From contig NZ_JAUOSB010000001.1 in the NCBI RefSeq assembly GCF_030548295.1, forward strand, positions 372,001 through 436,000: a DNA stretch of 64,000 bases, written 5' to 3'. The notes below the pieces were generated by a model. The model saw only the letters and a list, made by a program, of their open reading frames with translations, was not told where the DNA came from and ran no database searches. This DNA comes from Wenyingzhuangia sp. 2_MG-2023 (lineage in GTDB: Bacteria; Bacteroidota; Bacteroidia; Flavobacteriales; Flavobacteriaceae). Within the stretch, counting starts at the first letter, position 1, and each line of letters starts with the position of its first letter. Made by a program: the position numbers and the translations under genes. Positions 51,923 through 61,706 of the stretch are shown in pieces.

Positions 51923-53011
51923 ATGACTCCTAAAAACAAAAATATTTGCATCATTACTTCGTCTTTAGGTCATGGCGGAGCTGAAAAAGTTGCTGCTTTG
52001 CAATCGCAAATGTTACACAATTTAGGTTGCCATGTTTTTGTGGTTTCTATTATGAATCCTATTGAATACAAATATGCAGGAAAACTCTTAAATCTTGGTG
52101 CCCTAAAAGACGAAAAGGATGGATTTTTTCACCGAATGAATCGTTTCATCGTCTTTAAAAAGTTCTTGCAAAAAAATCATATCGATTTGATCATAGACCA
52201 TCGATCTAGAAATTCTCTTGCTCGTGAATTGTTGTTAAAACATCTTGTGTATCAAAATATCAAAACTGTTTTTATGGTGCATAGTCACAACTTGCTAAAG
52301 TCTTTTCCTAAAAACAAAATAATTGCAAACTATCTGTATCCTAAAAACACAGCATTTGTTTCCGTATCAAAAGGCATCAAAGAAAAAATTAAATCTAATT
52401 ATCAATTAGACAATGTAAGCACTATTTACAACTCTTTCCAACTTAGTTCCAATAACAAAGTTGTTGTAAAAACGAATAAGAATTACATTTTATTTTTTGG
52501 AAGATTGGATGAGGAAGCCAAAGATTTAACGTTTCTAATTAAAGCTTATCACAAATCTATTTTACCTGCTCAAAACATTCAATTGTATATTTTAGGTGAC
52601 GGTCCAGATTTGCATAAATTAATTGCTTTGGTTACAACGTTAGAATTGACCCAATACGTAGTTTTTAAATCTGCAACCACCAATCCTTTTCCCATTGTGA
52701 AAAGCGCAAAACTCACTGTACTGACAAGTAATTTCGAAGGATTCCCTATGTCTCTGGTTGAATCTTTAGCCTGTGAAACACCTATTATTTCTGTAGATTG
52801 TGAATCGGGACCGAGCGAAATTATCATAAACAAGCACAATGGATTGTTGGTCAAAAAAGACCTAGACACTTTTACAAACGCATTAAATCTCATGATTTCT
52901 GACAATGAACTTTTAGCTTTTTGCAAAAGCAATTCCTTACAAAGTATTGAGCATTTGTCTTTTGACAACATTCAACAAGAGTGGGCTAAGTTTCTGGAAA
53001 GCATTCTGTAA
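51923..53011 (+). CDS. glycosyltransferase family 4
   Basis: A 362-aa GT-B enzyme. The N-terminus is ICIITSSLGHGGAEKVA, a typical GT4 acceptor-side start. ILFFGRLDEEAKD and LYILGDGPD mark the donor domain, and EGFPMSLVESLACETPII carries the EX7E motif. A retaining nucleotide-sugar glycosyltransferase of envelope polysaccharide synthesis. Convergent with the GT2 gene with a 1-bp gap. Confidence 0.92.
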   Translation: MTPKNKNICIITSSLGHGGAEKVAALQSQMLHNLGCHVFVVSIMNPIEYKYAGKLLNLGALKDEKDGFFHRMNRFIVFKKFLQKNHIDLIIDHRSRNSLARELLLKHLVYQNIKTVFMVHSHNLLKSFPKNKIIANYLYPKNTAFVSVSKGIKEKIKSNYQLDNVSTIYNSFQLSSNNKVVVKTNKNYILFFGRLDEEAKDLTFLIKAYHKSILPAQNIQLYILGDGPDLHKLIALVTTLELTQYVVFKSATTNPFPIVKSAKLTVLTSNFEGFPMSLVESLACETPIISVDCESGPSEIIINKHNGLLVKKDLDTFTNALNLMISDNELLAFCKSNSLQSIEHLSFDNIQQEWAKFLESIL

Positions 53012-53012
53012 A

Positions 53013-53915
53013 CTACAATTTTTCTTTTATTTTTTTCAATCCTGTAATCACAAAAGAAGGCAACTTTAAAAATATTTTTTTTCTAAAAGACAAATGCTTT
53101 CCGTCAATTTTAGCACACAGTATTTTAAATTTCTCCCTCTTCTTATTCTCTTTACAAATCAAAGCCAAAGAATACCTATTCAAGTCTAATATTCTATAAA
53201 ATGCTTTGTTGTTTGTCTGAACATGATCATAATCTTCAAAAAAACAATAAGAATTTAAACAGACCTTGTTTTTAGACAAACTATTTTCGGCAGCTCTTAG
53301 CAACACCGTTCTTTTGCTAGAAAAAACAATGGGGTATTTTAACCCTAATCGAAACCAAAATTCTACGTCTTCATAATTGGTATATCTAATATCAAAACCG
53401 CCCAATTGAGAATACAATTCTGCAACTACAACAAAAGAAGAAGGATGTAAAATAGAATGATGCAAACTCGCATTAAAATAATCAACTCTTTTTGCTTGAT
53501 CATTAGAAACCGCGTACACGTGTTCTATCAACTTCTCTTCTTTCTCGTAAGAAGTTCCCAATGCATAAATAGACTCCTCAGGAAAAAGACAAATCATTTT
53601 ATGAATTTCTTCCAGATGATTTTCAAGCCAAAGATCATCTCCGTCTAAAAAAGCAATATGTGTTCCTTTTGTTTGTTTTGCTCCAAAATTTCGAGCATTG
53701 GAAACTCCTTTATTTTCAATAGTAAAAACACGAATTCTAGCATCATTTACCTTTGTAATTTCTTGTAAAGAATCATCTGTAGAACCATCATTTACCACAA
53801 TAATTTCAGCAGGCTTTAACAATTGGGCACAAGTACTCTTTAAAGATTCATAAATGTATTTTTCTTTATTATATACCGTAATTACAACAGAAAAAACAAC
53901 AGGATTTATTTTCAT
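53013..53915 (-). CDS. glycosyltransferase family 2
   Basis: A 300-aa GT-A enzyme. VITVYNKEKYIYESL opens the Rossmann part, VVNDGSTDDS binds the nucleotide, NKGVSNARNFG follows, and AFLDGDDLW holds the DXD metal site. TNYEDVEFWFRLGLKYP is the catalytic ED region. An inverting transfer for surface glycans is expected. The C-terminal ~70 residues are basic and may bind the membrane. Confidence 0.92.
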   Translation of the reverse strand: MKINPVVFSVVITVYNKEKYIYESLKSTCAQLLKPAEIIVVNDGSTDDSLQEITKVNDARIRVFTIENKGVSNARNFGAKQTKGTHIAFLDGDDLWLENHLEEIHKMICLFPEESIYALGTSYEKEEKLIEHVYAVSNDQAKRVDYFNASLHHSILHPSSFVVVAELYSQLGGFDIRYTNYEDVEFWFRLGLKYPIVFSSKRTVLLRAAENSLSKNKVCLNSYCFFEDYDHVQTNNKAFYRILDLNRYSLALICKENKKREKFKILCAKIDGKHLSFRKKIFLKLPSFVITGLKKIKEKL

Positions 53916-53933
53916 TTACAATGGTATTCAATC

Positions 53934-54449
53934 TTATATATCTATTTTATCATCTAAAATCTCTATTCCTTTTTGCATGATCAAACTATTTGGAAACGTA
54001 ATGGTTTGTCCTGTATCTGTTTTTATAAAAAAATAAAACCCTGTAATATCCATCACTTCTCCTATCAACTCAAAATCTTTGTCTAAAATTCTAATTCTAC
54101 TCCCTATTCTTACAGGATGATTGAAAAATAAAATTACACTGGCTGTAAGATTGGACAATAAAGACCATTGCGCAAAAAAACCTACTCCTAAAACCGCCAA
54201 AACGGAAGAAATAAAAATAGACAACCTGTTAAAATCTACTCCCCAAATAATGGCAATTAATGCTCCGAAAAGCACATAAACAATCATATAACTCAGAATA
54301 AAAATAACTTTCCTTCTATTGATGTCAATTGCTTTTACAAAGCTAAATTTCTTAATAGCGCTTTGGATAAAAAAACGAACCAACAACATGATTGCAAAAG
54401 CAATCAAACTAAGCAACAATTCTTTTTTAAATTCAATAAAATCCTCCAT
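53934..54449 (-). CDS. small MscS-family mechanosensitive channel
   Basis: A 171-aa protein with two N-terminal membrane helices, the pore-lining TM3-like segment (VLAVLGVGFFAQWSLLSNLTASV) and the beta domain (HPVRIGSRIRILDKDFELIGEV). The C-terminal alpha/beta domain of E. coli MscS is missing, so this is a minimal form, common in Bacteroidota. Stands alone between the GT2 gene and dnaG. Confidence 0.88.
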   Translation of the reverse strand: MEDFIEFKKELLLSLIAFAIMLLVRFFIQSAIKKFSFVKAIDINRRKVIFILSYMIVYVLFGALIAIIWGVDFNRLSIFISSVLAVLGVGFFAQWSLLSNLTASVILFFNHPVRIGSRIRILDKDFELIGEVMDITGFYFFIKTDTGQTITFPNSLIMQKGIEILDDKIDI

Positions 54450-54481
54450 ATATCTTATCCTTAATCTATTCGTTTTATTAA

Positions 54482-56566
54482 TTAAACTACTCTATACAAT
54501 TTTTCAAACAACAAGGTTTTTAACTGCGTATAACTCATCACTTCTTGCAAAGCCTCTACACGTTTTTCTTCGTCTGTAATTTCATGCATCAACTCCTTAA
54601 CTTTTAAATCTATCAAAACCCTACGCAAGTTCAAAATTACATCTTGCACCAATTTCTGCAACACATCTGTTTTTTGAGCCACTTCTATTTCTTTAGATTC
54701 CCAACGGCTCAATGTATAACGTTCATCATCCATTAAAATATGAGTAACTTCTCTAGATATTTCCTGATCCGGATGGCTTGTCAATTGATCCAAAAGCAAC
54801 TTTTCTTCTTGGTTAATTTGATAACTAATCTCTTTGTATATTTTTTGAAAAATTGGATGTGTAAATTCAATTTCATCGTCTTGCAATTGCAAAAACAATT
54901 CATGACAAACCGTATTGGTATACTCTTCTTTTACCATAACTACTTTTCCATTTTTATCATGTTCCTCAATCCAATCTACAAAAGACACTTCATGATTTCC
55001 ATACAATAGTAAAATTTTAATGATTTCACTTTCGTACAATTCCAATTCATTGGTTTTAGGCAAAGCTTTGGCAGACGCTTGTCCTTTGGTTCCTTTTACA
55101 CCCGATTCTTGAGCCAGCATCATTTCCTGAAAAGCAGCATCGTCTGGCATATCTCCGGTTGCATTTGATGAAGAAATTCCGCCTGTAACTTTATTCTTAT
55201 TAGAAGAAGCAATGCTCATTCTTGGCTGTGCAGTACTTGGTTTTCGTTCTGCATCTCTGGATTTTTTATCCATCATTTGAGCCAATTCATTGAACAAAAC
55301 CGTTTCGGAAATATCCATCATTCGCACACACTCTTGAATGTATATTTCTTGTTTAATGCTGTCTGGAATTTTAGAAATACTCATCACAATATCTCGAATC
55401 AATCCTGCTTTTTTAATCGGATCGTTCTTCGCTTCTTCCATCAACAAAGAAACTTTGAAACTGATAAAATCTTGTTGATTGTTTTCTAAATACTCTTTTA
55501 ATTCTTCTGTTGTTTTTTTCTTAGAAAAAGAATCAGGATCGTCTCCATCAGGAAAAGTCACTACTTTTACGTTCATTCCCTGTTCCAAAATCAAGTCAAT
55601 TCCTCTAACAGAAGCTCTCAAACCAGCTGCATCTCCATCAAACAGAACCGTCATGTTAGGCGTTAACCTTTTTACCAAACGAATTTGATCAGGAGTCAGA
55701 GCAGTTCCTGAAGAAGCCACCACGTTGGTAATTCCTTTTTGATACATGGAAATTACATCCGTATATCCTTCTACTAAGTAACAATTATCTTCTTTAGAAA
55801 TTGTTTTTTTAGCGTGATAAATACCATACAAAACTTTGCTCTTGTGGTAAATATCGCTTTCGGGTGAGTTTAAATACTTGGCTGCTTTTTTATCGTTGGT
55901 TAAAATTCTACCTCCAAACCCCAAAACACGACCACTCATACTATGAATAGGAAACATAACACGACCTTTAAATCGGTCATACTGCTTTCCGTTTTCTTTT
56001 ACAATGGTAAGTCCTGTACTCTCTAAATATTCTAAATCGTATCCGTTTTTTAGAGCCGTATCTGTAAAAGCAGACCATTCATCTAAACAATACCCTAACT
56101 GAAACGTCTCAATGGTTTCATCTGTAAAACCTCGTTCTTTAAAATAACTCAACCCAATTGCTTTTCCTTTTTGGGTATTTTGCATTAAATTGTTAAAATA
56201 TTCTTGTGCATATTTAGAAACCAAATACATACTTTCTCGCTCATCAGCCGCTTCTTTTTGCTCATCAGACTGTTCCGTTTCCTCAATAGCAATATTGTAC
56301 TTATCTGCTAAAAATCTAATGGCTTCTGGGTAAGAATAATGTTCGTGTTCCATTAAAAAAGAAATCACATTTCCGCCTTTACCCGTACTAAAATCCTTCC
56401 AAATTCCTTTTACAGGAGACACCATAAAAGAAGGTGTTTTTTCATCTACAAAAGGACTCAATCCTTTGTAACTACTTCCTGATTTCTTCAACGTAACAAA
56501 CTCCCCTATCACCTCCTCTACACGAGCAGTTTCAAATACGCGATCTATGCTTTCTCTTGAAATCAT
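54482..56566 (-). CDS. dnaG: DNA primase without zinc-ribbon ligands
   Basis: Makes RNA primers at the fork. It is 694 aa. The N-terminal CHC2-like region reads SPFVDEKTPSFMVSPVKGIWKDFSTGKGGN, where the usual C-P-x-H and C-x2-C zinc ligands are replaced by Ser, Val, Trp and Thr-type residues. The TOPRIM core is intact: LVEGYTDVISMYQ and FDGDAAGLRAS. After a linker (~430-500), the C-terminal DnaB-interacting helices follow. The same loss is known in flavobacterial relatives as far as I recall. Confidence 0.95.
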   Translation of the reverse strand: MISRESIDRVFETARVEEVIGEFVTLKKSGSSYKGLSPFVDEKTPSFMVSPVKGIWKDFSTGKGGNVISFLMEHEHYSYPEAIRFLADKYNIAIEETEQSDEQKEAADERESMYLVSKYAQEYFNNLMQNTQKGKAIGLSYFKERGFTDETIETFQLGYCLDEWSAFTDTALKNGYDLEYLESTGLTIVKENGKQYDRFKGRVMFPIHSMSGRVLGFGGRILTNDKKAAKYLNSPESDIYHKSKVLYGIYHAKKTISKEDNCYLVEGYTDVISMYQKGITNVVASSGTALTPDQIRLVKRLTPNMTVLFDGDAAGLRASVRGIDLILEQGMNVKVVTFPDGDDPDSFSKKKTTEELKEYLENNQQDFISFKVSLLMEEAKNDPIKKAGLIRDIVMSISKIPDSIKQEIYIQECVRMMDISETVLFNELAQMMDKKSRDAERKPSTAQPRMSIASSNKNKVTGGISSSNATGDMPDDAAFQEMMLAQESGVKGTKGQASAKALPKTNELELYESEIIKILLLYGNHEVSFVDWIEEHDKNGKVVMVKEEYTNTVCHELFLQLQDDEIEFTHPIFQKIYKEISYQINQEEKLLLDQLTSHPDQEISREVTHILMDDERYTLSRWESKEIEVAQKTDVLQKLVQDVILNLRRVLIDLKVKELMHEITDEEKRVEALQEVMSYTQLKTLLFEKLYRVV

Positions 56567-56711
56567 TCTTATGGTGATTTTATGATTTTATTGGATCAAA
56601 ATCCGATTTCAAAGATAAGAATAACAAATCATTAAAAATCACCCATAATTATTCACCTTATATTAAAAAAAATAAATTAAATTGTAGCTATAAAAACATA
56701 AAATTTAAAAA

Positions 56712-57053
56712 ATGAGCAAATTTGATGAGTTATTAGAAGTTTACAAGAGTGAATTTACGAAAACACTAACAGAGCCACTAGATGAAAAATTTTTAGAAAA
56801 AGTAACAAAAGGTCTAGGTCCGAGTATCTATAATGTAGATGCAAGCAAAGTATCTAGTTCTGATAAAAAAGAACTTGAAACAGTAAAGAAAAATTTCTTG
56901 ATTAAAAAATTAGGTCTTGAAGATTCGCCAGCTTTAGACGAAGCTATTGACGAAGTTGTTGAAAAATTAGGTAGTTCTAATAGAAATAAATACAGAGCTA
57001 TTGTTTATTATTTATTGGCAAAAAAATTCAACAAAGAAGAGATTTACAACTAA
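56712..57053 (+). CDS. DUF2853 family protein
   Basis: A 113-aa helical cytosolic protein matching DUF2853: FDELLEVYKSEFTKTL, GPSIYNVDASKVSSSD and KYRAIVYYLLAKKF near the end. Function unknown. Followed 15 nt later by the DUF937-like gene, forming a two-gene unit ended by a hairpin at 57526. Confidence 0.88.
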   Translation: MSKFDELLEVYKSEFTKTLTEPLDEKFLEKVTKGLGPSIYNVDASKVSSSDKKELETVKKNFLIKKLGLEDSPALDEAIDEVVEKLGSSNRNKYRAIVYYLLAKKFNKEEIYN

Positions 57054-57068
57054 AAAAAGCACTTTCTT

Positions 57069-57521
57069 ATGATTGATGGAATTATTGATGCTATAAAAGG
57101 ACAAGCTCTTGAAGCATTGACCGATAAATTAGGACTTAACGGTCAACAAGTAGACAATGTATTAGACAGTTCAAAAGAAGCTGTTGAAAGCACCGTAGCT
57201 GAAGAAGCTAAAAACAATGGAGTTGACACTATGTTAAACCTATTTTCTGGGAATGACAACAGTAGTTCTGCTAACAATTTATTAAGTAGTTTAGGCGGAA
57301 ACTTAATTTCTAGCTTGACTAAAAATGGCTTTGATTCTAACATGTCTTCTCAAATAAAAGACATTGTTTTGCCAATACTTATGAATTATCTTTCTAGCAA
57401 AATTGGTGGTGATTCCTCTAATTTATCTGGAATGCTTGGAGGTCTGTTAGGATCTAATTCTAAATCTGACAGTCTCTTGGGGAGTTTAGGTTCTGGTTTC
57501 GCAAAAAACCTATTCAAGTAA
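57069..57521 (+). CDS. DUF937-like protein
   Basis: A 150-aa protein rich in Ser, Gly, Asn and Leu. The N-terminal helical part is IDGIIDAIKGQALEALTDKLG, then VLDSSKEAVESTV and LNLFSG, and repeated LLSSLGG/MLGGLLGS motifs follow. This fits the DUF937 (YidB-like) group, whose function is unknown. No signal peptide. Second gene of the DUF2853 unit. Confidence 0.75.
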   Translation: MIDGIIDAIKGQALEALTDKLGLNGQQVDNVLDSSKEAVESTVAEEAKNNGVDTMLNLFSGNDNSSSANNLLSSLGGNLISSLTKNGFDSNMSSQIKDIVLPILMNYLSSKIGGDSSNLSGMLGGLLGSNSKSDSLLGSLGSGFAKNLFK

Positions 57522-57525
57522 AACT

Positions 57526-57568
57526 AAATAAAAAAGGGCATAAACAATATTGTCTATACCCTCTTTTT
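57526..57568 (+). terminator. terminator after DUF937-like gene
   Basis: An imperfect stem, AGGGcATAaACAAT with ATTGTcTATaCCCt, flanked by A-run and CTTTTT. Symmetrical, so it can also serve clpX from the other side. Confidence 0.75.
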
Positions 57569-57592
57569 ATTTTAATGTGTTATCAAGACTAC

Positions 57593-58837
57593 TTATCCTG
57601 CTACACTTAGATGATTCAATAACTTCTTATCTAACTTACTATCTATGTAACTTTTTGTTACCTCAAAAGAAGACTCATCAGAACTAGGAAGATCAAACAT
57701 TGCATCTGTAAAAATTGCTTCACACAAAGAACGCAAACCTCTTGCTCCTAATTTGTATTCTATTGCCTTTTCTACAATAGCATCCAATGCCTCTTCTTGA
57801 ATTGAAAACTCAATTCCATCCATATCAAACAACTTGGTATATTGCTTGATTAGTGAATTTTTAGGTTCTGTTAGTATTGCTCTTAGAGCTATTTTATCCA
57901 AAGGATTCATATAACTCAAAATAGGCAAACGTCCAATAATTTCTGGAATCAACCCAAAACTTTTTAAATCTGTTGGAATGATGTATTGTAATAGATTTTT
58001 TTCGTCAACCCTATCTTCACTTAACGAAGCTCCAAAACCAACTGCTTGTCTATTTAGACGCTTGCTAATGTTGCGTTGAATACCCGCAAAAGCTCCACCT
58101 GCAATAAACAGAATATCTTTGGTATTTACTTCCGTAAATTTCTGATCTGGATGTTTTCGCCCTCCTTTAGGAGCCACATTTACAACCGTTCCTTCTAACA
58201 ACTTTAACAAAGCTTGTTGCACTCCCTCTCCAGAAACATCACGTGTAATGGAAGGATTGTCTCCTTTACGAGCTATTTTATCTATTTCATCAATAAAAAC
58301 AATTCCTCTTTCTGCACTTTCCACATCGTAATCTGCTGCTTGTAACAAACGGCTCAAAATACTCTCTACATCTTCACCCACATAACCTGCTTGTGTCAAT
58401 ACAGTAGCATCAACTATAGCAAACGGTACATTTAACATTTTTGCAATGGTTTTTGCTATCAATGTTTTCCCTGTCCCAGTATCACCTACTAGAATCATGT
58501 TACTTTTTTCTATCTCAACCTCTTCTTCTAAAGTATTGGGCTGTGTCAATCTTTTGTAATGATTGTAAACCGCAACAGCCATTGTTCTTTTTGTCTGATC
58601 TTGACCAATAATATATTGATCTAAAAAAGCTTTGATTTCTTTGGGTTTTTTAACTTCAAATTTTTCTTTATCATCATCTCCCAATTCATCCTCTACAGCT
58701 AGCACTTCCTCAGACAAGATTCCATGAGCTTGCTCCACACAACTATCGCAGATATGTGCATCTACTCCTGCAATCAACAGATTTGTTTCTTCTTTTTTTC
58801 TCCCACAAAAAGAGCACTCCATTCCTTCTTTTGACAT
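57593..58837 (-). CDS. clpX: ClpX ATPase subunit of ClpXP protease
   Basis: A hexameric AAA+ unfoldase that feeds ClpP. It is 414 aa from ATG 58837 ([14 protein letters not shown]); the upstream TTG at 58858 is less likely. The N-terminal zinc domain has CSFC...CDSC. Walker A is GDTGTGKT, then GYVGEDVES, Walker [10 protein letters not shown], sensor 2 GARGLRS. The IGF-type ClpP loop reads VGFGAS here. It is 33 nt downstream of clpP on the same strand. Confidence 0.96.
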   Translation of the reverse strand: MSKEGMECSFCGRKKEETNLLIAGVDAHICDSCVEQAHGILSEEVLAVEDELGDDDKEKFEVKKPKEIKAFLDQYIIGQDQTKRTMAVAVYNHYKRLTQPNTLEEEVEIEKSNMILVGDTGTGKTLIAKTIAKMLNVPFAIVDATVLTQAGYVGEDVESILSRLLQAADYDVESAERGIVFIDEIDKIARKGDNPSITRDVSGEGVQQALLKLLEGTVVNVAPKGGRKHPDQKFTEVNTKDILFIAGGAFAGIQRNISKRLNRQAVGFGASLSEDRVDEKNLLQYIIPTDLKSFGLIPEIIGRLPILSYMNPLDKIALRAILTEPKNSLIKQYTKLFDMDGIEFSIQEEALDAIVEKAIEYKLGARGLRSLCEAIFTDAMFDLPSSDESSFEVTKSYIDSKLDKKLLNHLSVAG

Positions 58838-58870
58838 TTTATCTGCTTTTTTAAGCAATCTGCTCTTTAC

Positions 58871-59533
58871 TTATTTATTTCTTGTAAGAATTTCATCTAC
58901 CATTCCGTATGCTTTTGCTTCATCAGCTTTCATCCAATAATCTCTATCTGAATCTTGTGATACTTTTTCAAAAGATTGTCCTGAATGATTGGCAATAATG
59001 GTATACAATTCTTGCTTTAATTTATTTATCTCTCTTACTGTTATCTCCATATCAGTAGCTTGTCCTTGTGCTCCGCCTAAAGGCTGGTGAATCATGACTC
59101 TTGAATGTGGCAAAGCAGAACGTTTTCCTGCAGCTCCAGCACACATTAATACAGCTCCCATACTTGCAGCCATTCCCGTACAAATAGTAGCAACATCTGG
59201 TTTGATGAATTGCATTGTATCGTAAATACCCAATCCTGCATACACACCTCCACCTGGAGAATTGATGTATATAGAAATATCTTTGGTAGCATCTACAGAC
59301 TCTAAAAACAACAATTGTGCTTGAATCACATTTGCTACTTGATCATTAATTCCTGTACCTAGAAAAATAATTCTATCCATCATCAAACGAGAAAAAACAT
59401 CCATTTGAGTAATGTTTAGTTGACGTTCTTCCATAATGTATGGCGTTAATGAACTAACAATTTTATCGTAATGTGTACTACTAATACCTTGGTCTTTTAT
59501 CGCAAACTTTTCAAATTCTTTTCCGAAATCCAT
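58871..59533 (-). CDS. clpP: ClpP protease subunit
   Basis: A serine peptidase of 220 aa forming the ClpP tetradecamer. Catalytic Ser124 is in GMAASMGAV, His149 in MIHQPLGGAQGQ, and the Asp lies in the QDSDRDYWM stretch. The N-terminus up to about residue 25 may be a propeptide. Cotranscribed with clpX. The -7 box is on the minus strand at 59562-59555. Confidence 0.96.
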   Translation of the reverse strand: MDFGKEFEKFAIKDQGISSTHYDKIVSSLTPYIMEERQLNITQMDVFSRLMMDRIIFLGTGINDQVANVIQAQLLFLESVDATKDISIYINSPGGGVYAGLGIYDTMQFIKPDVATICTGMAASMGAVLMCAGAAGKRSALPHSRVMIHQPLGGAQGQATDMEITVREINKLKQELYTIIANHSGQSFEKVSQDSDRDYWMKADEAKAYGMVDEILTRNK

Positions 59534-59554
59534 GTCTTATTTTCTTAATGGTTA

Positions 59555-59562
59555 CAAAGGTA
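59555..59562 (-). promoter_or_regulatory. -7 box of clpP
   Basis: TACCTTTG on the minus strand, 21 bp upstream of the clpP ATG. A TTG lies about 24 bp further up. Confidence 0.6.
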
Positions 59563-59630
59563 AATATACTAAAGTTAAGTTTAATTCAATTCTTAAAAAA
59601 ATAGGGCTTTCAAACCCATCTGATTTTACT

Positions 59631-59638
59631 ATTTTTGT
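59631..59638 (+). promoter_or_regulatory. -7 box of the 194-aa membrane protein gene
   Basis: TATTTTTG, 28 bp before ATG 59667. It shows that starts further upstream in the same frame would not be transcribed from here. Confidence 0.5.
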
Positions 59639-59666
59639 TACAATTAGCGATCAAATCCATTTACTC

Positions 59667-60251
59667 ATGAAGTTTTCTCAATCTTATCTGTTATTGTTTC
59701 TTTTTTTATTTCTTACATCTCAAAATTCTAACAGTCAAGACAAAACAATTCTAAATCAATTTGATGAACTTTATAAAAAATCTAGTACTTACGAAGATTA
59801 CAAGGTTGTAAAAATTCAGAAATACAATCAGTTAAAAACTACAGTTGTTGATTCTTTGCAATCTCAACAAACTATCATTTCAGAAAAAAATCAACTCATC
59901 AGCAACAACAATCGTCAGATTACAGAGCTAAAACAAAAACTTTCTAATTTAGAAAATGAACTTAACAGTACTCAAGAATTAAAAGACAGTCGCTCTCTGT
60001 TCGGTATTCCTGTCAGCAAATTTGCATTCTCTTTAATCCTGTTTTTCTCTCACACTATTTTAATTATTTTGTTAGCTTTCTTTGCTTACAAATACAAAGA
60101 GAACTTTAGCGTAACGAGCAAAGCGGTAACAAATTTAAAATCATTAGAAGAAGAATTTGAAGATCATAAAAAATCATCTTTAAAACGTTTTCAAGAAGTA
60201 AACAGAAAGCTTCAAGACGAGCTAAACAAACAATGGCGAAAAGAAAAGTAA
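59667..60251 (+). CDS. membrane-anchored coiled-coil hypothetical protein
   Basis: 194 aa from ATG 59667; the frame is open back to 59532, but the promoter box at 59631 and the signal peptide (MKFSQSYLLLFLFLFLTSQ) support the shorter start. The exported part is a coiled coil (~60-110: QSQQTIISEKNQ...ELKQKLSNLENEL). A transmembrane helix (~122-145) and a cytosolic basic coiled coil (EEEFEDHKKSSLKRFQEVN) follow. Function unknown; similar proteins are found near clpP in flavobacteria, as I recall. Confidence 0.75.
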   Translation: MKFSQSYLLLFLFLFLTSQNSNSQDKTILNQFDELYKKSSTYEDYKVVKIQKYNQLKTTVVDSLQSQQTIISEKNQLISNNNRQITELKQKLSNLENELNSTQELKDSRSLFGIPVSKFAFSLILFFSHTILIILLAFFAYKYKENFSVTSKAVTNLKSLEEEFEDHKKSSLKRFQEVNRKLQDELNKQWRKEK

Positions 60252-60292
60252 GCTATTTTACTTACAAATAAATCCTTAAGTCTTGTTTGCCT

Positions 60293-60300
60293 ATCTTTGC
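60293..60300 (+). promoter_or_regulatory. -7 box of DEAD-box helicase gene
   Basis: TATCTTTG, 20 bp upstream of ATG 60321. Confidence 0.55.
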
Positions 60301-60320
60301 AGCTAGAAACTTAGGAAATT

Positions 60321-61658
60321 ATGTCTTTTGAAAATTTAAATCTCAACACTCAACTTCGCAACGCTATAGCAGATTTAGGCTATACGGAACCTACCAAAAT
60401 ACAAGAACAAGCATTTTCTAGCATCATGTCTGGTAGAGATGTTGTAGGTATTGCCCAAACAGGAACGGGAAAAACTTTTGCTTATCTCTTGCCTATTTTG
60501 CGCATGTTGCCCTTTTCAGAACAAAAACATCCTAGAGTATTAATTGTAGTGCCTACTCGTGAATTGGTGGTTCAGGTTTTAGATGCTTTGGACAAGCTAA
60601 CGCCTTACATCAACATTCGCTATGGAGGAATTTATGGTGGAGCCAATCTAAACAAACAAAAAGAAATGATTCACAATGGATTGGATATTTTAGTATCTAC
60701 TCCAAGACGTGTTATTGATTTAGGAATGGTTGGTGCCTTAAAACTAAAAAACATTCAAAAACTAGTCATTGATGAAGTGGACGAAATTTTTAATCTAGGT
60801 TTTAGATTGCAATTGATAGACATTATAGATTTGTTGCCCAAAAAAAAGCAAGCCATCTTGTTTTCTGCAACCATGACCGAGGAAGTTTCTGAATTGATTC
60901 AAGAATTTTTCAAAAACCCTATCAATGTAGAATCTGCTGCATCAGGATCTCGTTTGGAAAATATTGAGCAAATTGCTTTTGAAGTTCCTAATTTTTATAC
61001 CAAAATAAATCTTCTGAATTATTTATTGCAAGAAGACGAAGACATGTCTCGCGTGTTGGTTTTTATAAAACACAAATATTTGGCCGATTTGGTTTTTAAC
61101 GAAATCCAAGGAATGGCAGAATATCCAGAAGAATCATTTGCTTTGATTCATTCTAACAAAACACAAAATTACCGTTTGCGTTCTGTTGAGAATTTTAAAG
61201 AAGGTAAACACCGTGTTTTAATTACAACGGATGTATTGTCTAGAGGTGTAGACATTCCAAATATAACACACGTTATTAATTTTGATTTGCCCAAAGAAGC
61301 AGAAGCTTATATGCACCGAATTGGTAGAACAGGTCGTGCTGAAAATGAAGGTTTTGCTCTTTCTTTTATCACTAAAAAAGACGCTGAAATTCTAGAGGAA
61401 ATAGAAACGTTGATGGATTATGAAATTCCAAAATACGAAATGCCCGAGGAGATTTTTATAGAAAGTAAATTATTAGAGGAAGAGGTGGAAATTGATGAAA
61501 TTACTGCTTATCAAAAATTAGGATCTAAAGAATTTGCTCCTGGACCAGCTTTCCATGAAAAGAAAGAGAAAAATCAAAAAGTGAATTTAGGAGGTAGTTA
61601 CCGTAGAATTATTGCTAAAAAATACAAAAAACCACAACGTAGGTATCCTAAAAAATAG
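60321..61658 (+). CDS. DEAD-box RNA helicase with DEVD motif
   Basis: A 445-aa ATP-dependent RNA helicase. The Q motif is YTEPTKIQEQAF, motif I AQTGTGKT, Ia PTRELV, Ib STPRRVI, motif II DEVD in place of DEAD, III SAT, V TDVLSRGVDIP, VI HRIGRTGRA. The C-terminal extension of about 70 residues is acidic, then very basic (RRIIAKKYKKPQRRYPKK), suited to RNA binding. Related to RhlE-type proteins, which act in ribosome assembly or RNA decay; exact role unknown. Confidence 0.93.
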   Translation: MSFENLNLNTQLRNAIADLGYTEPTKIQEQAFSSIMSGRDVVGIAQTGTGKTFAYLLPILRMLPFSEQKHPRVLIVVPTRELVVQVLDALDKLTPYINIRYGGIYGGANLNKQKEMIHNGLDILVSTPRRVIDLGMVGALKLKNIQKLVIDEVDEIFNLGFRLQLIDIIDLLPKKKQAILFSATMTEEVSELIQEFFKNPINVESAASGSRLENIEQIAFEVPNFYTKINLLNYLLQEDEDMSRVLVFIKHKYLADLVFNEIQGMAEYPEESFALIHSNKTQNYRLRSVENFKEGKHRVLITTDVLSRGVDIPNITHVINFDLPKEAEAYMHRIGRTGRAENEGFALSFITKKDAEILEEIETLMDYEIPKYEMPEEIFIESKLLEEEVEIDEITAYQKLGSKEFAPGPAFHEKKEKNQKVNLGGSYRRIIAKKYKKPQRRYPKK

Positions 61659-61667
61659 CTAGTTGAC

Positions 61668-61706
61668 AAATGAGATTTCTTTTACATCACAAAAGAAATC
61701 TCATTT
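61668..61706. terminator. terminator shared by DEAD helicase and GreA/B-like gene
   Basis: AAATGAGATTTCTTTT (61668-61683) and AAAAGAAATCTCATTT (61691-61706) form a perfect 16-bp stem with a 7-nt loop. The right arm is also the last codons of the GreA/B-like gene, so one sequence serves both convergent genes. Confidence 0.85.
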
